In this document: positions 9,475-20,968 of the stretch, in pieces | Layout of the letters: each line of letters starts with the position of its first letter | Position numbering within the stretch: position 1 is the stretch's first letter | Origin: Thalassospira lucentensis | GTDB lineage: Bacteria > Pseudomonadota > Alphaproteobacteria > Rhodospirillales > Thalassospiraceae | Direction of reading: 5' to 3' | Assembly (NCBI RefSeq): GCF_032921865.1 | Contig: NZ_CP136684.1 | Coordinates: 602,501 to 666,500 of the forward strand | Length of the DNA stretch: 64,000 nucleotides | Program-made: the position numbers and the translations under genes | The notes under the pieces: generated by a model | Database searches by the model: none | What the model was told of the DNA's origin: nothing | The model's input: the letters and a program-made list of their open reading frames with translations, nothing else

Positions 9475-9800
9475 ATCGGGTTACCGGCGGGAACGGGTGA
9501 AACAGGAAGCTGTCATATGATCACAAGGTGTTGCGAATAAAAGGTAAAGGTCGGCAAATCCAGTGATATTTGCCAATAGCTGCCCCTTGCCTGATGCAGA
9601 TGATGACCGCGGGTTACCTCAAATGCGTTGCCAAGGCCGGTCAGGTTCGGGCCAAGTCGATGACGCGACAGTGCTTTTTTCAGAAAACCATCATTGATCT
9701 TCGAACGGGAAATAACGCATGCTTGACGTCATACAGGTTTCCGAAGCCTGCGGGACTTTCCCCGAATAACAATAAATTCCTTTTTCAGGACTTCCGATAA
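9475..9800. other. Intergenic region between divergent transporter genes
   Basis: These 326 bases separate the ClC gene from the MFS gene. Open frames here lack ribosome sites and recognisable protein character, so none is called. A TTGACG stands at about 9722-9727, but no convincing -10 box is found at the right spacing. The region turns AT-rich before the MFS start and presumably holds both promoters. Confidence 0.4.
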
Positions 9801-11045
9801 ATGACTGAAAGTCAAAAATCGGGCGCCACCATCGCCCGTCCGCTTCCGGGTTTTGTCGAATTCGTTGTGTTAATGGCAATCACGATTGGTCTGGTTGCGC
9901 TTTCGATCGACAATCTTTTACCCGCATTTGGTCCGATCGCCCTGGATTACGGCATCGAGGACGGCAACCGCATGCAGTTGCTGATCTATGTTTTCATGAT
10001 TGCCTTTGGCCTGATGCAGATTGTCTATGGGCCGCTGGCTGACAGTTTCGGCCGCAAACGCGTTTTGATGCTGGGTCTTTTCATTTATGCCATCGGGACC
10101 GTCATGGCGATTTTTGCCGACAGTTACGATCACCTTCTGGTCGCGCGTTTCGTTCAGGGGCTTGGCGCGGCGGCCCCGCGCGTCCTGACGATTGCGATCA
10201 CGCGTGACTGTTTCGAAGGCCGCGAAATGGCCCGCGTCATGTCGTTCGTGATGATGATCTTTATCATCGTGCCGGTCTTTGCCCCGGCATCGGGCAGCCT
10301 GATCCTGGCGCTTGCCAACTGGCACATGATTTTCGTCAGCACCCTTGTGCTGGCGATCATTATTGCCGTCTGGTACAGCCTGCGAATGCCCGAAACGCTT
10401 AATCCCGAATACCGGCATAAACTGTCACTCAACCGGATTGCGCGCGATATCAAAACCACCATCACCACTCGCCAGACGCTGGGTTATGCAACGGCGATGG
10501 GGCTGATGTTTGCCTGCCTGATGGCCTATATCGGATCGGCACAGCAGATTTTCGAAACCGAGGTTTACGGACTTGGCGTCTGGTTCCCGCTGGTGTTCGG
10601 GATGATCGCCGCCTGCATGAGCGTTTCATCCTTCGTCAATGCCCGCCTTGTCCGCAAGATCGGCATGCACAAGCTGTCGCAGGGGGGGCTTCTTGTGATG
10701 GCAATCAGCAGCCTGATCAATCTGGGCATCGCCTTTGCCTTTGACGGTGCCCCGCCGCTTCCGGTGTTTGGTGTCGGTCTTACGGTCACACTGTTCTGTT
10801 TTTCCATGACCATGCCAAACTTCAATTCGCTGGCGATGGAACCGGTTGGCAGGATTGCCGGCACCGCATCCTCGATGATCGGGGTTTACAGCACCCTGAT
10901 CGGTGTTGTCGCGGGCGGGATCATCGGCCAGTTGTTCAATGGCACGGTCATTCCGCTGATTGGCGGTTATCTGGTGCTGGCGGTGCTGGCCATCGTGATT
11001 GTCGGCATCACCGAACGCGGGAAGTTTTTCCACGCGACGCACTGA
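9801..11045 (+). CDS. Bcr/CflA-type MFS multidrug transporter
   Basis: A 414-residue major facilitator with 12 hydrophobic segments. The loop between segments 2 and 3, GPLADSFGRKRVLMLGL, is the MFS motif A, and ARFVQGLGAAAPRVL resembles the drug-H+ antiporter motif of the Bcr/CflA group (DHA1 family). It should export drugs or other small compounds by proton antiport in the inner membrane. AGGA lies about 10 bases before the ATG. It is monocistronic and ends 16 bases before a strong bidirectional terminator shared with metH. Confidence 0.87.
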   Translation: MTESQKSGATIARPLPGFVEFVVLMAITIGLVALSIDNLLPAFGPIALDYGIEDGNRMQLLIYVFMIAFGLMQIVYGPLADSFGRKRVLMLGLFIYAIGTVMAIFADSYDHLLVARFVQGLGAAAPRVLTIAITRDCFEGREMARVMSFVMMIFIIVPVFAPASGSLILALANWHMIFVSTLVLAIIIAVWYSLRMPETLNPEYRHKLSLNRIARDIKTTITTRQTLGYATAMGLMFACLMAYIGSAQQIFETEVYGLGVWFPLVFGMIAACMSVSSFVNARLVRKIGMHKLSQGGLLVMAISSLINLGIAFAFDGAPPLPVFGVGLTVTLFCFSMTMPNFNSLAMEPVGRIAGTASSMIGVYSTLIGVVAGGIIGQLFNGTVIPLIGGYLVLAVLAIVIVGITERGKFFHATH

Positions 11046-11061
11046 TGTCCGATCAAATGTA

Positions 11062-11097
11062 AAAAAGCCCCGCAGCCGGAAAGCTGCGGGGCTTTTT
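11062..11097. terminator. Bidirectional terminator between MFS gene and metH
   Basis: AAAAAGCCCCGCAGC (11062-11076) and GCTGCGGGGCTTTTT (11083-11097) form a perfect 15-bp stem with a 6-base loop. The A and T runs on both sides let it end the MFS transcript on the plus strand and the methionine operon on the minus strand. Confidence 0.93.
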
Positions 11098-11108
11098 GTT
11101 TGATACGA

Positions 11109-13754
11109 TCACGCCTGACGGGGATCGTAATTCAGGTTCGGCGCCAGCCAGCGTTCTGCCTCGGCCAAAGTCATGCCCTTGCGTTCGGCATAGCTTTCGA
11201 CCTGATCGCGTTCGATCTTGCCAAGGCCGAAATATTTGGCTTCGGGATGGGCGAAATAGAACCCGCTGACCGAGGATGCCGGGGTCATGGCACAGCTTTC
11301 GGTCAGTCTGACACCGACATTCTTTTCCGCATCGAGCAACTGCCACAGCGTGCGTTTTTCCGTATGTTCCGGGCAGGCCGGATATCCCGGTGCCGGACGG
11401 ATACCGCGATAGTTTTCGGCAATCAGTTCCGCATTCGGAAGGTTCTCATCCGCCGCATAACCCCAAAGCTCCTTACGCACCTTTTCATGCATGCGTTCGG
11501 CAAAGGCCTCGGCAAATCGGTCGCCAAGGGCCTTGACCAGAATGGCGTTGTAATCGTCATGCTCGGCTTCAAGCTTTTTGGCGATTTCTTCGACCTGCGG
11601 CCCGGCGGTGACGACGAAGCCACCGATATAATCGGTCTTACCGGATTCCTTGGGCGCGATGTAATCGGCAAGGGCGCGGTTCGGGCGTGAATTGTTTTCA
11701 CGGAACATCTGCTGGCGAAGCGTGCGCAGCATTACCGGTTCATTCTGATCGGGTGCCGGGGTGACTTCGATATCGTCACCCACCGAATTGGCCGGCCAGA
11801 TACCGACAACCGCACAGGGCTTGAACCATTTTTCATCGACAATGCGTTTGAGCATCGCCTTGGCGTCTTCGTAAAGGCCACGTGCGGTTTCACCGACCTT
11901 CTCGTCCTGCAGAATATCCGGGAAACGGCCATGCAGTTCCCAGGTTTCAAAGAACGGCTTCCAGTCGAACCGTTCAACCAGTTCGGCCAGATCAAAGGTT
12001 TCAAACCGGGTAATGCCCGGTTTGGCCGGTGCGGGAACATCATAGGCATCCCAGTCAAGCTGCACCTTGTTGGCGCGCGCGTCCGCAATGGCAAAACGTT
12101 TTTTCTGCAATTGCTGGGCGGCGTGTTTTTCCGCCATCGCGATATATTCCGCCCGGATTTCCGCAGCAAACCGTTCCCGGTGGGTCTCAGACACAAGCTG
12201 GCTTGCGACACCCACCGCACGCGATGCGTCAATCACGTAAACCACCGACTTGTTATAGTTCGGGGCAATCTTGACTGCGGTATGGACCTTGGACGTGGTT
12301 GCGCCACCGATCAGAAGCGGGATGTTGAGCCCCTCTCGTTCCATTTCGGCCGCCACATAGGTCATTTCCTCAAGCGACGGCGTGATCAGGCCCGAAAGAC
12401 CGATCATGTCGACCTTTTCGGCCTTGGCGGTTTCGATGATTTTCTGGGTCGGCACCATCACGCCAAGATCAAGGACCTCGAAATTATTACATTGCAGGAC
12501 CACGCCCACGATGTTCTTGCCGATGTCGTGCACATCACCCTTGACCGTCGCCAGCAGGATTTTGCCGTTGGTTTCGCGCACCCCATCCTTTTCCGCCTCG
12601 ATGAACGGAATCAGGTAAGCCACGGCCTTTTTCATCACGCGCGCGGATTTGACCACCTGGGGCAGGAACATCTTGCCCGCACCAAACAGGTCACCGACCA
12701 CATTCATGCCATCCATCAACGGCCCTTCGATAACGTGAAGGGGTTTGTCGGCCTGCTGGCGGGCTTCTTCGGTGTCTTCTTCGACGAACTCGGCAATGCC
12801 ATTGACCAGCGCATGGGCCAGTCGTTCATTGACCGGCTTTTTGCGCCATTCCAGATCGACTTTCTTCTCAGGCCCGCCGGTGCCCTTGTATTTTTCGGCA
12901 ATTTCCAGCAAACGGTCGGTCGCATCCGGGCGACGGTTCAGGATCACGTCCTCGACCCGTTCACGCAGTTCAAGCGGGATTTCCTCATACACCACAAGCT
13001 GACCGGCATTGACGATGCCCATATCCATGCCGGCCTGCGTTGCATAATACAGGAACACGGAATGCATCGCTTCGCGGACCGGATTGTTCCCCCTAAACGA
13101 GAAGGAAACGTTGGAAACACCGCCGGAAATCTTGGCGTATGGCAGGCGTTCCTTGATCAGCTTGCAGGCCTCGATGAAATCGACGGCATAATTGTCGTGT
13201 TCCTCGATCCCGGTCGCCACCGCAAAAATGTTCGGATCGAAAATGATGTCTTCGGGCGGGAAGCCGACCTTGTCGACCAGCACGCGATAGCTGCGTTCGC
13301 AAATCTCGATCTTGCGGGTAACCGTATCGGCCTGCCCTTTTTCATCAAAGGCCATCACGACGACAGCGGCACCATAACGGCGCAGAAGACGTGCCTGCTT
13401 GATAAAGGGTTCCTCGCCTTCTTTCAGGCTGATGGAGTTGACGATCCCCTTGCCCTGAAGACATTTCAGACCGGCTTCGATCACGTTCCATTTGGAACTG
13501 TCGATCATGATCGGCACGCGGGCAATATCGGGTTCGGCCGCCAGAAGATTGACGAATTTGACCATCGCCGTTTCGGCATCCAGCATCGCATCGTCCATAT
13601 TGATGTCGATGATCTGCGCGCCGTTTTCGACCTGCTGACGGGCAACCTCAAGGGCCGCGTCGTAATTTTCCTCGACGATCAGGTTTTTGAACTTGATCGA
13701 TCCTGCGACGTTCGTGCGCTCGCCGATATTGATGAATCTTGAAATGTCACTCAT
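11109..13754 (-). CDS. metH: Cobalamin-dependent methionine synthase, folate/B12/SAM part
   Basis: An 881-residue protein equal to the C-terminal three quarters of MetH. In order: pterin-binding domain starting with [13 protein letters not shown], cobalamin cap, B12 domain with the cobalt-ligand motif GDVHDIGKN, and the SAM-reactivation domain with [12 protein letters not shown]. It moves a methyl group from methyltetrahydrofolate via cobalamin to homocysteine, whose domain is encoded by the next gene upstream, 35 bases away. A separate homocysteine subunit is known in several alphaproteobacteria, so this is a natural split and not damage. It is the last gene of the operon. Confidence 0.95.
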   Translation of the reverse strand: MSDISRFINIGERTNVAGSIKFKNLIVEENYDAALEVARQQVENGAQIIDINMDDAMLDAETAMVKFVNLLAAEPDIARVPIMIDSSKWNVIEAGLKCLQGKGIVNSISLKEGEEPFIKQARLLRRYGAAVVVMAFDEKGQADTVTRKIEICERSYRVLVDKVGFPPEDIIFDPNIFAVATGIEEHDNYAVDFIEACKLIKERLPYAKISGGVSNVSFSFRGNNPVREAMHSVFLYYATQAGMDMGIVNAGQLVVYEEIPLELRERVEDVILNRRPDATDRLLEIAEKYKGTGGPEKKVDLEWRKKPVNERLAHALVNGIAEFVEEDTEEARQQADKPLHVIEGPLMDGMNVVGDLFGAGKMFLPQVVKSARVMKKAVAYLIPFIEAEKDGVRETNGKILLATVKGDVHDIGKNIVGVVLQCNNFEVLDLGVMVPTQKIIETAKAEKVDMIGLSGLITPSLEEMTYVAAEMEREGLNIPLLIGGATTSKVHTAVKIAPNYNKSVVYVIDASRAVGVASQLVSETHRERFAAEIRAEYIAMAEKHAAQQLQKKRFAIADARANKVQLDWDAYDVPAPAKPGITRFETFDLAELVERFDWKPFFETWELHGRFPDILQDEKVGETARGLYEDAKAMLKRIVDEKWFKPCAVVGIWPANSVGDDIEVTPAPDQNEPVMLRTLRQQMFRENNSRPNRALADYIAPKESGKTDYIGGFVVTAGPQVEEIAKKLEAEHDDYNAILVKALGDRFAEAFAERMHEKVRKELWGYAADENLPNAELIAENYRGIRPAPGYPACPEHTEKRTLWQLLDAEKNVGVRLTESCAMTPASSVSGFYFAHPEAKYFGLGKIERDQVESYAERKGMTLAEAERWLAPNLNYDPRQA

Positions 13755-13789
13755 GGGTCTGTTCGATCTCTTTTTTCAGCTTCCCGGCA

Positions 13790-14863
13790 TCAGGCGGCGT
13801 TGAACGGCTCAAGGCCCGAAAGGCGCATTTTCGGCTCGATCACGGGCAGTTTGCGCGGATTGGCATTTGCCACCGCATCGGCAATCGCCTTGATATGGGG
13901 CGGCGTCGTGCCACAGCAGCCGCCCAGCAGATTGACCATGCCGGTATCGGCCCATTCCTTGACCAAAGCCGCCATTTCGGCATCCGACTGGTCATATTCG
14001 CCAAATTCGTTGGGCAGGCCCGCATTGGGATAAACCGAAACCCGGCATTCGGCAATGCGTGACAGTTCCTGAACATAGGGGCGCAACTGTGCCGCCCCCA
14101 ATGCGCAGTTAAGCCCGATCGAGAACGGCTTGGCATGACGGACCGAATTGTAAAACGCCTCGGTGGTCTGTCCCGAAAGGGTCCGGCCCGACGCATCGGT
14201 GATCGTGCCCGAAATCAGAACCGGCACATCTTCACCGCGTTCTTCAAGCACTTCGTCGATGGCAAACAGGGCCGCCTTGGCATTGAGCGTATCGAAAATG
14301 GTTTCCACCAGAAGCGCATCCGCCCCGCCATCCAGAAGACCATTGACGGCTTCCTTATAAGCTTCGCGTAGCTGATCGAAGTTAACACCGCGGAAACCCG
14401 GATTGTTCACATCGGGCGAAATCGATGCGGTGCGGTTGGTCGGGCCGATGGCACCATTGACAAAGCGCACATCGCCGGGATGGGCGGCTTCCCATTCATC
14501 ACAGGCCGCACGCGCGATTTTCGCACTTTCGTAATTGATCTCGTAGGCAAGGCTTTCCATACCGTAATCGGCCTGCGCAATTGTCGTCGCACTAAAGGTA
14601 TTGGTCCCCTGAAGGTCCGCACCCGCGGCAATATATTGCAGATGGATATCCTTGATGATGTCAGGCCGGGTCAGGGACAGCAGATCGTTATTGCCCTTCA
14701 GATCCTGTTTCCAATCGGCAAAGCGTTCGCCGCGATAATCTTCCTCGCTCAGCTTGTGCTTCTGGATCATGGTGCCCATCGCACCATCAAGGATCAGGAT
14801 TTTGTTCTCGGCCCGTTTACGCAGCAGGGCAATGCGTTCCTTGCGGTCATTCATCATCGTCAT
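13790..14863 (-). CDS. metH: Methionine synthase homocysteine-binding subunit
   Basis: About 357 residues forming the homocysteine S-methyltransferase barrel of methionine synthase. The zinc cysteines lie in GLNCALGA and [10 protein letters not shown], and [10 protein letters not shown] marks the first strand. It supplies thiolate-activated homocysteine to the partner encoded immediately downstream. The start at 14863 ([10 protein letters not shown]) is chosen because earlier residues are not family-like and would run into the end of metF; ATGs at 14857 and 14854 are alternatives. It lies 40 bases after metF in the same operon. Confidence 0.92.
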   Translation of the reverse strand: MTMMNDRKERIALLRKRAENKILILDGAMGTMIQKHKLSEEDYRGERFADWKQDLKGNNDLLSLTRPDIIKDIHLQYIAAGADLQGTNTFSATTIAQADYGMESLAYEINYESAKIARAACDEWEAAHPGDVRFVNGAIGPTNRTASISPDVNNPGFRGVNFDQLREAYKEAVNGLLDGGADALLVETIFDTLNAKAALFAIDEVLEERGEDVPVLISGTITDASGRTLSGQTTEAFYNSVRHAKPFSIGLNCALGAAQLRPYVQELSRIAECRVSVYPNAGLPNEFGEYDQSDAEMAALVKEWADTGMVNLLGGCCGTTPPHIKAIADAVANANPRKLPVIEPKMRLSGLEPFNAA

Positions 14864-14903
14864 CCAGTCGTTTTGATCATGCAGGCTGTTTGGGCGGGCC
14901 GGT

Positions 14904-15845
<942 letters not shown>

Positions 15846-15884
15846 TTATGCGTTATTATTGTTGGCGATAAGCCTGCCCGACTA

Positions 15885-16862
15885 TTACTCGGCGGCCTCG
15901 TTATTGTTATTTGCCTGCAATGCCTTCTGCCCCTGCTCCGATGCATGTGCGGACCAGATCCGCACCGTCAAGGGTTTGCCGGGCAGGCTTATGACATCAC
16001 CGGGCGAAAGTTCACATGCGCGAAACCACGTATTGATCGCCCCGTCTTCAAAACCAAGCCGACGGTGCGCGTGCTCCTCGCGCAGTTCCTCACGGTCATG
16101 GGTGGCGAAATCAACCACCACCAGCCTGCCATTCGGGGCCAGCACACGGGCGGCTTCGGCAATGGCGGCTTCGGGGCGTTCGGCGTAATGCAGCACCTGA
16201 TGCAGGGTCACAACGTCAAACATCCCGGCGGGATAGGGCAGTTGATACATATCGGCCTGCCGTACCAGACAGTTTGACAGATCGGCACGCTGCAAGCGCG
16301 CCCGGGCAACCGCCAGCATCTCGCGCGACATATCAACGCCGACACCCTCTTCGGCCGTTTTGCCCAGAAGTTCCAGAATCCGGCCCGTGCCGGTACCGAT
16401 ATCAAGAATCCGGCCGCCGGAAAGATCGCCGATGGCATCAATCAGGGCCTGCTCGACGACCGTTTCATCAATATGAAGCGACCGGATGCGATCCCAGTCA
16501 TCGGCATTGGCCCGGAAATATTCGCGGGCAATCTGTTCGCGCTGCGCCTTGACCTGCTCCAGCCGGGCACGATCCAGGGCCAGTATCTCGTCACTTTCAG
16601 GCAGAAGGGCAAGAACCGGCTGAACCAGTTCCGCACCGGGGCCGCTATTGGGGGTGCGATAAAATACCCAGGTGCCTTCACGGAATCGGACAAGCAACCC
16701 GGCTTCGCACAGCAGTTTAAGATGGCGCGACACACGCGGCTGGCTCTGCCCGATGATCTGGGTGATCTCGCTGACGGTCAGTTCGCATTCGGCACAGATC
16801 GCCAACAGGCGAAGCCGTGTCGCTTCTGCCGCCGCGCGCAATCTCGCAAGAACCTGTTCCAT
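15885..16862 (-). CDS. ArsR-family regulator fused to a SAM-dependent methyltransferase
   Basis: A 325-residue two-domain protein. Residues 1-90 are an ArsR winged helix with the recognition region SQPRVSRHLKLLCEAGL; residues 140-260 are a class I methyltransferase with DIGTGTGRILELLG. Since it heads the metF-metH operon and an inverted repeat overlaps its own promoter, it is probably an autoregulating repressor of methionine genes that senses SAM or S-adenosylhomocysteine, as proposed for SahR-type regulators. That role is inference; the domains are clear. GGAGG lies 7 bases upstream of the ATG. Confidence 0.85.
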   Translation of the reverse strand: MEQVLARLRAAAEATRLRLLAICAECELTVSEITQIIGQSQPRVSRHLKLLCEAGLLVRFREGTWVFYRTPNSGPGAELVQPVLALLPESDEILALDRARLEQVKAQREQIAREYFRANADDWDRIRSLHIDETVVEQALIDAIGDLSGGRILDIGTGTGRILELLGKTAEEGVGVDMSREMLAVARARLQRADLSNCLVRQADMYQLPYPAGMFDVVTLHQVLHYAERPEAAIAEAARVLAPNGRLVVVDFATHDREELREEHAHRRLGFEDGAINTWFRACELSPGDVISLPGKPLTVRIWSAHASEQGQKALQANNNNEAAE

Positions 16863-16889
16863 TTCAGCGCCTCCATTGATCTGACCAAA

Positions 16890-16918
16890 GATATAAAGAT
16901 ATGTTTATATTTAATCAA
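16890..16918 (-). promoter_or_regulatory. Promoter and ArsR-type operator of the methionine operon
   Basis: Read on the minus strand, TTGATT (16918-16913) and TATATC (16895-16890) are spaced by exactly 17 bases. A perfect 7-bp inverted repeat, ATATAAA (16891-16897) and TTTATAT (16904-16910), covers the spacer and the -10 box. Binding there would block RNA polymerase. It lies 28 bases before the start of the ArsR-methyltransferase gene. Confidence 0.7.
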
Positions 16919-17166
16919 GACCTATTTACCCACTCAAAAGGAGTATGGCAAAAAGGCAACATGCCAAATCCCATTGATCAGGCTCATAATTTTGTGTGCT
17001 GGCGTTTAAAACTTCCCTATGCTAACCACATGAATATCTGAGACGTGTGCATCGCACATTCCTGTTTTCTTCGCGGGCAGCAGGTTGGGTAATGTTCTTG
17101 AAGTCCCGATTTCAAGGGCGTCTCGGGGTCGGGGAAAGTTTGTATCGAAATCGTTTGGCAAAAATA

Positions 17167-17952
17167 ATGAAACTTCGAACTTTGCTTTCGCTGTGCGCTG
17201 GTGCATCTCTGTCCATGCTGACAGCATGCGCGTCCACCCAGCCGGCACAGGACACAAGTGACTATGACCCCCTCGAACCGGTAAACCGGGTCGTTCACGG
17301 GGTGAATGGTGCCGTTGATTTTATGGTCCTTTACCCCGCCGCCATGTGGTATCGCGACATCGCGCCCCAACCGGTCAAAACCGCCGTCCGCAGCTTTGTG
17401 CGCAATATCGGTGAACCGGTCAATGCGCTGAACTCGCTGCTTCAGGGTGACCCTGATCAGGCCGCTAACTCGGTGCAGCGCTTCATCATGAACACCACGA
17501 TCGGCTTCCTTGGTTTCAATGATGTGGCTGCCGATTTCGGCATCGCCTATCATTCCGAAGATTTCGGCCAAACTCTTGGCCATTACGGCATCGGTGGCGG
17601 TCCTTACATCGTCCTGCCGCTGCTTGGTCCGTCGAACCTGCGTGATACCGCCGGTATTGCGGTCGATTATGTAAGCAATCCGCTGACCTGGGGCAGCCGG
17701 AACAGCGAAACCCTTGATACGCTCTATCTCGGTTCGCTGGCTCTGACCGCACTCAATGCGCGCTACAGCACGCTCAACCAGCTTAACGAATTGCAACAAA
17801 CCTCGATTGACTATTATGCTGCTTTGCGTAGCCTCTATCGTCAGCAACGTAACGCCGCCATTCGCAACGGCGCAGAACCTTCTGCACCGGAATTCGAAGA
17901 CGAAAGCGCTTCTGCCGACTTTGATGACGCGTTTGAAGCAGCAGCAAATTAA
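17167..17952 (+). CDS. mlaA: MlaA/VacJ outer-membrane lipoprotein
   Basis: A 261-residue lipoprotein of the Mla pathway, which removes misplaced phospholipids from the outer leaflet of the outer membrane. The start at 17167 gives a lipoprotein signal with lipobox LTAC; an upstream extension of 40 codons would bury it. Family marks are YDPLEPVNRVVHGVN near the mature start and GIGGGPYIVLPLLGPSNLRDT. It passes lipid to the periplasmic MlaC, encoded next with overlapping stop and start. The inner-membrane mlaFEDB genes are not in this window. Confidence 0.93.
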   Translation: MKLRTLLSLCAGASLSMLTACASTQPAQDTSDYDPLEPVNRVVHGVNGAVDFMVLYPAAMWYRDIAPQPVKTAVRSFVRNIGEPVNALNSLLQGDPDQAANSVQRFIMNTTIGFLGFNDVAADFGIAYHSEDFGQTLGHYGIGGGPYIVLPLLGPSNLRDTAGIAVDYVSNPLTWGSRNSETLDTLYLGSLALTALNARYSTLNQLNELQQTSIDYYAALRSLYRQQRNAAIRNGAEPSAPEFEDESASADFDDAFEAAAN

Positions 17953-18614
17953 TGGTTCGATCGAACATGAAAAGCAGAATTGCGATTCCCGCTTTGGCGG
18001 CAGCAATCGTCAGCGTGACCGGCCTTATGGCCGGTCCTGCATTTGCAGGTAACGCGACTTCCGCATCGTCCCATACGGTCGAAGTCGCAGCCAGCCGCAG
18101 TGCAACCGACGTCATCAAAACCCTTGCGAGCGAGGCAATTGTCGGCCTGACCGATCAATCGCTTAGCAACGACACCCGCCGACAGAACTTTGTCGCGCTG
18201 ATGGATCGTTACTTCGCAATGGATGTGATTTCCCGGTTTGTCCTCGGGCGCTATTGGCGCTCCATCTCCGAGGAAGAACTCAACGAGTTCGCCGACCTCC
18301 TGCAGGACTATCTGGCCCTTAACTATGCCAGCCAGTTCAAGGATTTCAATGGCGAGCAGTTCGTTGTCGGCGACGAGAAACAGCAGAACAAGGATACGTT
18401 CGTCAACTCGCAGTTCGTCCGCCCGGACGGCCCGCCGGTGTCGATCGTCTGGCGTCTGCGCGAATTCGGTGATGAATATAAAATCATTGATGTGACCGTC
18501 GAAGGCCTCAGCATGGGCATCACCCAGCGCGACGAATTTACCGCTGTCATCCAGAAAAATGGTGGCGAGGTTTCCGCCCTGACAGAAAACCTGCGGGCGA
18601 AAGTCGGAAAATAA
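17952..18614 (+). CDS. mlaC: MlaC-family periplasmic phospholipid-binding protein
   Basis: A 220-residue secreted protein (Tol_Tol_Ttg2/MlaC family) with an N-terminal signal ending at GPAFA. It carries phospholipid between MlaA in the outer membrane and the MlaFEDB transporter. Visible family features are the helix with RYFAMDVISRFVLGRYWR and the later VDVTVEGLSMG-like strand (here DVTVEGLSMGITQRDEF). Its ATG shares the A of the mlaA stop codon (TAATG), which suggests translational coupling; an ATG at 17967 is an alternative start just before the signal. A terminator follows at 18641. Confidence 0.9.
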   Translation: MVRSNMKSRIAIPALAAAIVSVTGLMAGPAFAGNATSASSHTVEVAASRSATDVIKTLASEAIVGLTDQSLSNDTRRQNFVALMDRYFAMDVISRFVLGRYWRSISEEELNEFADLLQDYLALNYASQFKDFNGEQFVVGDEKQQNKDTFVNSQFVRPDGPPVSIVWRLREFGDEYKIIDVTVEGLSMGITQRDEFTAVIQKNGGEVSALTENLRAKVGK

Positions 18615-18640
18615 TTCCGTCGCAACCGGAACAGAAATCA

Positions 18641-18675
18641 AAAGCCACCGGCGATGATTTGCCGGTGGCTTTTTT
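18641..18675 (+). terminator. Terminator of the mlaA-mlaC operon
   Basis: AAAGCCACCGGC (18641-18652) pairs perfectly with GCCGGTGGCTTT (18661-18672) and a T run follows. It lies 26 bases after mlaC. Confidence 0.92.
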
Positions 18676-18717
18676 CATGCTTGCGGCCCGAATGCCAACC
18701 CAAGATGCCCGCAAAGA

Positions 18718-18742
18718 AAAGGCCGCCCGATGGGCGGCCTTT
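18718..18742 (-). terminator. Terminator of ettA
   Basis: AAAGGCCGCCC (18718-18728) against GGGCGGCCTTT (18732-18742) makes an 11-bp stem with a tiny loop. On the minus strand it is followed by a T-rich tract, placed 4 bases after the ettA stop codon. Confidence 0.88.
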
Positions 18743-18746
18743 GTCA

Positions 18747-20430
18747 TTAACCGCGGGTCAGCGGCTTGTATTTGATGCGATGCGGACGATCCGCCGCGTC
18801 GCCATAGCGGCGTTTGTAATCCGCTTCATATTCCTGATAGTTGCCTTCGAACCATTCGACATGCGAATTGCCCTCATAGGCTAGGATGTGGGTCGCGATA
18901 CGGTCAAGGAAGAAACGATCGTGCGAGATAACCACGGCACAACCGGCAAATTCCAGCAGACCTTCTTCAAGCGCACGCAGCGTATCGACATCAAGATCGT
19001 TGGTCGGTTCGTCAAGCAGCAGAACGTTCGCGCCCGATTTCAGCATCTTGGCAAGGTGAACGCGGTTACGTTCACCACCTGAAAGCTGCCCGACTTTCTT
19101 CTGCTGATCGGCCCCTTTGAACGCGAACTGCGATACATAGGCACGCGAGCTCATCGGACGTTTGCCCAGAAGGATTTCGTCCAGCCCGTCAGAAACTTCC
19201 TGCCAGACGGTTTTGTTCGGATCAAGCGAGTTCACGCGACTGATCGACATAGCCCATCTTGACGGTTTCACCGATCTTGAGCGTACCGGCATCCGGTTTA
19301 TCACTGCCAGTCAGCATCTTGAACAAAGTGGTTTTACCCGCACCGTTCGGACCGATCACACCAACGATGCCCCCCGGCGGCAGACGGAAATGCAGATCAT
19401 CAAACAGAAGCTTGTCACCAAATGCCTTGGTCAGACCTTCGGCCGTGATCACCTCGTTACCAAGGCGTTCGGCAATCGGAATAACAATCTTGGTTGAATC
19501 CGGAACCGCCTTGGCGGCTTCCGCAACGAGATCGTCATAGGCACGGACACGGGCCTTGGATTTCGCCTGACGGCCTTTCGGGTTCTGACGGATCCAGTCC
19601 AGTTCGGATGCAAGCTGTTTCTGACGGCTGCCTTCCTGACGGGCTTCCTGATCCAGACGCTTCTGCTTCTGTTCGAGCCAGGATGAATAGTTGCCTTCGT
19701 ACGGGATGCCCTGACCACGGTCGAGTTCAAGGATCCAGCCGGTAACGTTATCAAGGAAGTAACGATCGTGGGTGACCAGAATGACAGTGCCCTGATAATC
19801 TTCAAGGTGACGTTCCAGCCACGCAACCAATTCCGCATCCAGATGGTTGGTCGGTTCGTCAAGCAGCAGGATATCAGGCTTTGCCAGCAACAGACGGCAA
19901 AGCGCAACGCGGCGGCGCTCACCACCCGAAAGCTTGCTTACGTCGGAATCCTTGGGCGGGCAGCGCAGCGCGTCCATGGCGATATCAAGCGTCCGCTCAA
20001 GATCCCAGCCATTGGCCGCATCAATGCGTTCCTGCAATTCGCCCTGCTCGGCGAGGAGATTGTTCATCTCGTCGTCGGTCATCGGCTCGCCAAACGCCAT
20101 GCTGATTTCGTTAAAGCGCGCCAGATCGTCAACAATCTGACCACAGCCTTCCATAACGTTACCCAGAACGTCCTTTGCCGGGTTCAGCTGCGGTTCCTGT
20201 TCAAGGTAACCAACACGGACACCCTCGGCAGGCCAGGCTTCACCCGAAAAATCCTTTTCGATACCCGCCATGATTTTAAGCAGGGTCGATTTACCGGCAC
20301 CGTTGTTCCCGAGAACACCGATCTTCACACCCGGCAGGAAGGACAGCGTGATGCCTTTGAAAAGTTCACGACCACCCGGAAGGATCTTGGTCAGGTCCTT
20401 CATGACGTAAATATACTGGTAGGATGCCAT
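18747..20430 (-). pseudogene. ettA: EttA-type ABC-F ATPase, frameshifted
   Basis: Energy-dependent translational throttle A, an ABC-F protein that binds the ribosomal E site. The first 400 or so residues from MASYQYIYVM hold the Walker [37 protein letters not shown], and the second GPNGAGKTT. The frame then ends at 19222 after VDQSRELA, while the remaining 150 residues, with [15 protein letters not shown] and [11 protein letters not shown], continue in another frame. Removing one T at 19231/19232 restores [18 protein letters not shown], the expected family sequence. It is thus an extra base: sequence error, real mutation, or less likely programmed +1 frameshifting. GGGGAA precedes the start at 20430. 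Confidence 0.9.
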
Positions 20431-20968
20431 TAAATTCCCCATCCAAAATGTGAGAAATCCCGGACCATGCCGGGACATGCGGATCATCGCATTGCGACCA
20501 TCCAGAAAGCTTTGCCCGTTTGTAACCGACCGGCCCCTTACAAACAATGACAAACAACGGCAATCACTGTGATGCGCTTTGAATGTGTGCGGGTGGAAAC
20601 GACGCGGGCCAAAACGCGTCGCAAAACACCCCGTTCGGGGCAAAATCAACCGTTAATAATGCAGAATCAAACAAATATGCGCGTATTTCGATTAAAAACA
20701 GCATGTCATTGTGCAGCGCCGAACAATGTCGAAAAAATGGCGGATTTTGTGGGTTTTTTCAGTGTTTCCAGCAGGTTGGGGAACGCAGGAGCACTAATAT
20801 ATACGACTAATGATTAGCTTCTGGCGCATTCTGAAAACTGTTATCGAATTTGTTGGCAATGGTGTGTGCAGACGCCACCACTGCATCAAAAGCAGGCGGA
20901 CCGGGACAAAAAAGAACTCAATAACCGGTCGGCAGGGAAGTTTTCATTTTCTAGGAAGGAGACGCGCT
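20431..20968. other. 538-bp regulatory gap between ettA and the symporter operon
   Basis: No protein-like frame is seen in this AT-rich gap between divergent genes. It holds two small dyads: AAATATGCGCGTATTT at 20673-20688 (one mismatched pair) and CTAAT-G-ATTAG at 20807-20817, the latter just after a TAATATATA stretch. Either could be an operator of the downstream symporter operon. Promoter boxes could not be assigned with confidence. Confidence 0.4.

Noticed and set aside
9570-9800. 76-codon frame upstream of the MFS gene
   Set aside because: It lacks a ribosome site and family resemblance and covers the presumed promoter region.
11931-13742. 603-codon plus-strand frame opposite metH
   Set aside because: It is antisense to an intact, motif-rich methionine synthase and has His/Phe-rich composition typical of shadow frames.
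13754-13790. Split of metH read as a frameshift or pseudogene
   Set aside because: Both parts have proper starts, stops and complete domains, and a separate homocysteine subunit is known in alphaproteobacteria.
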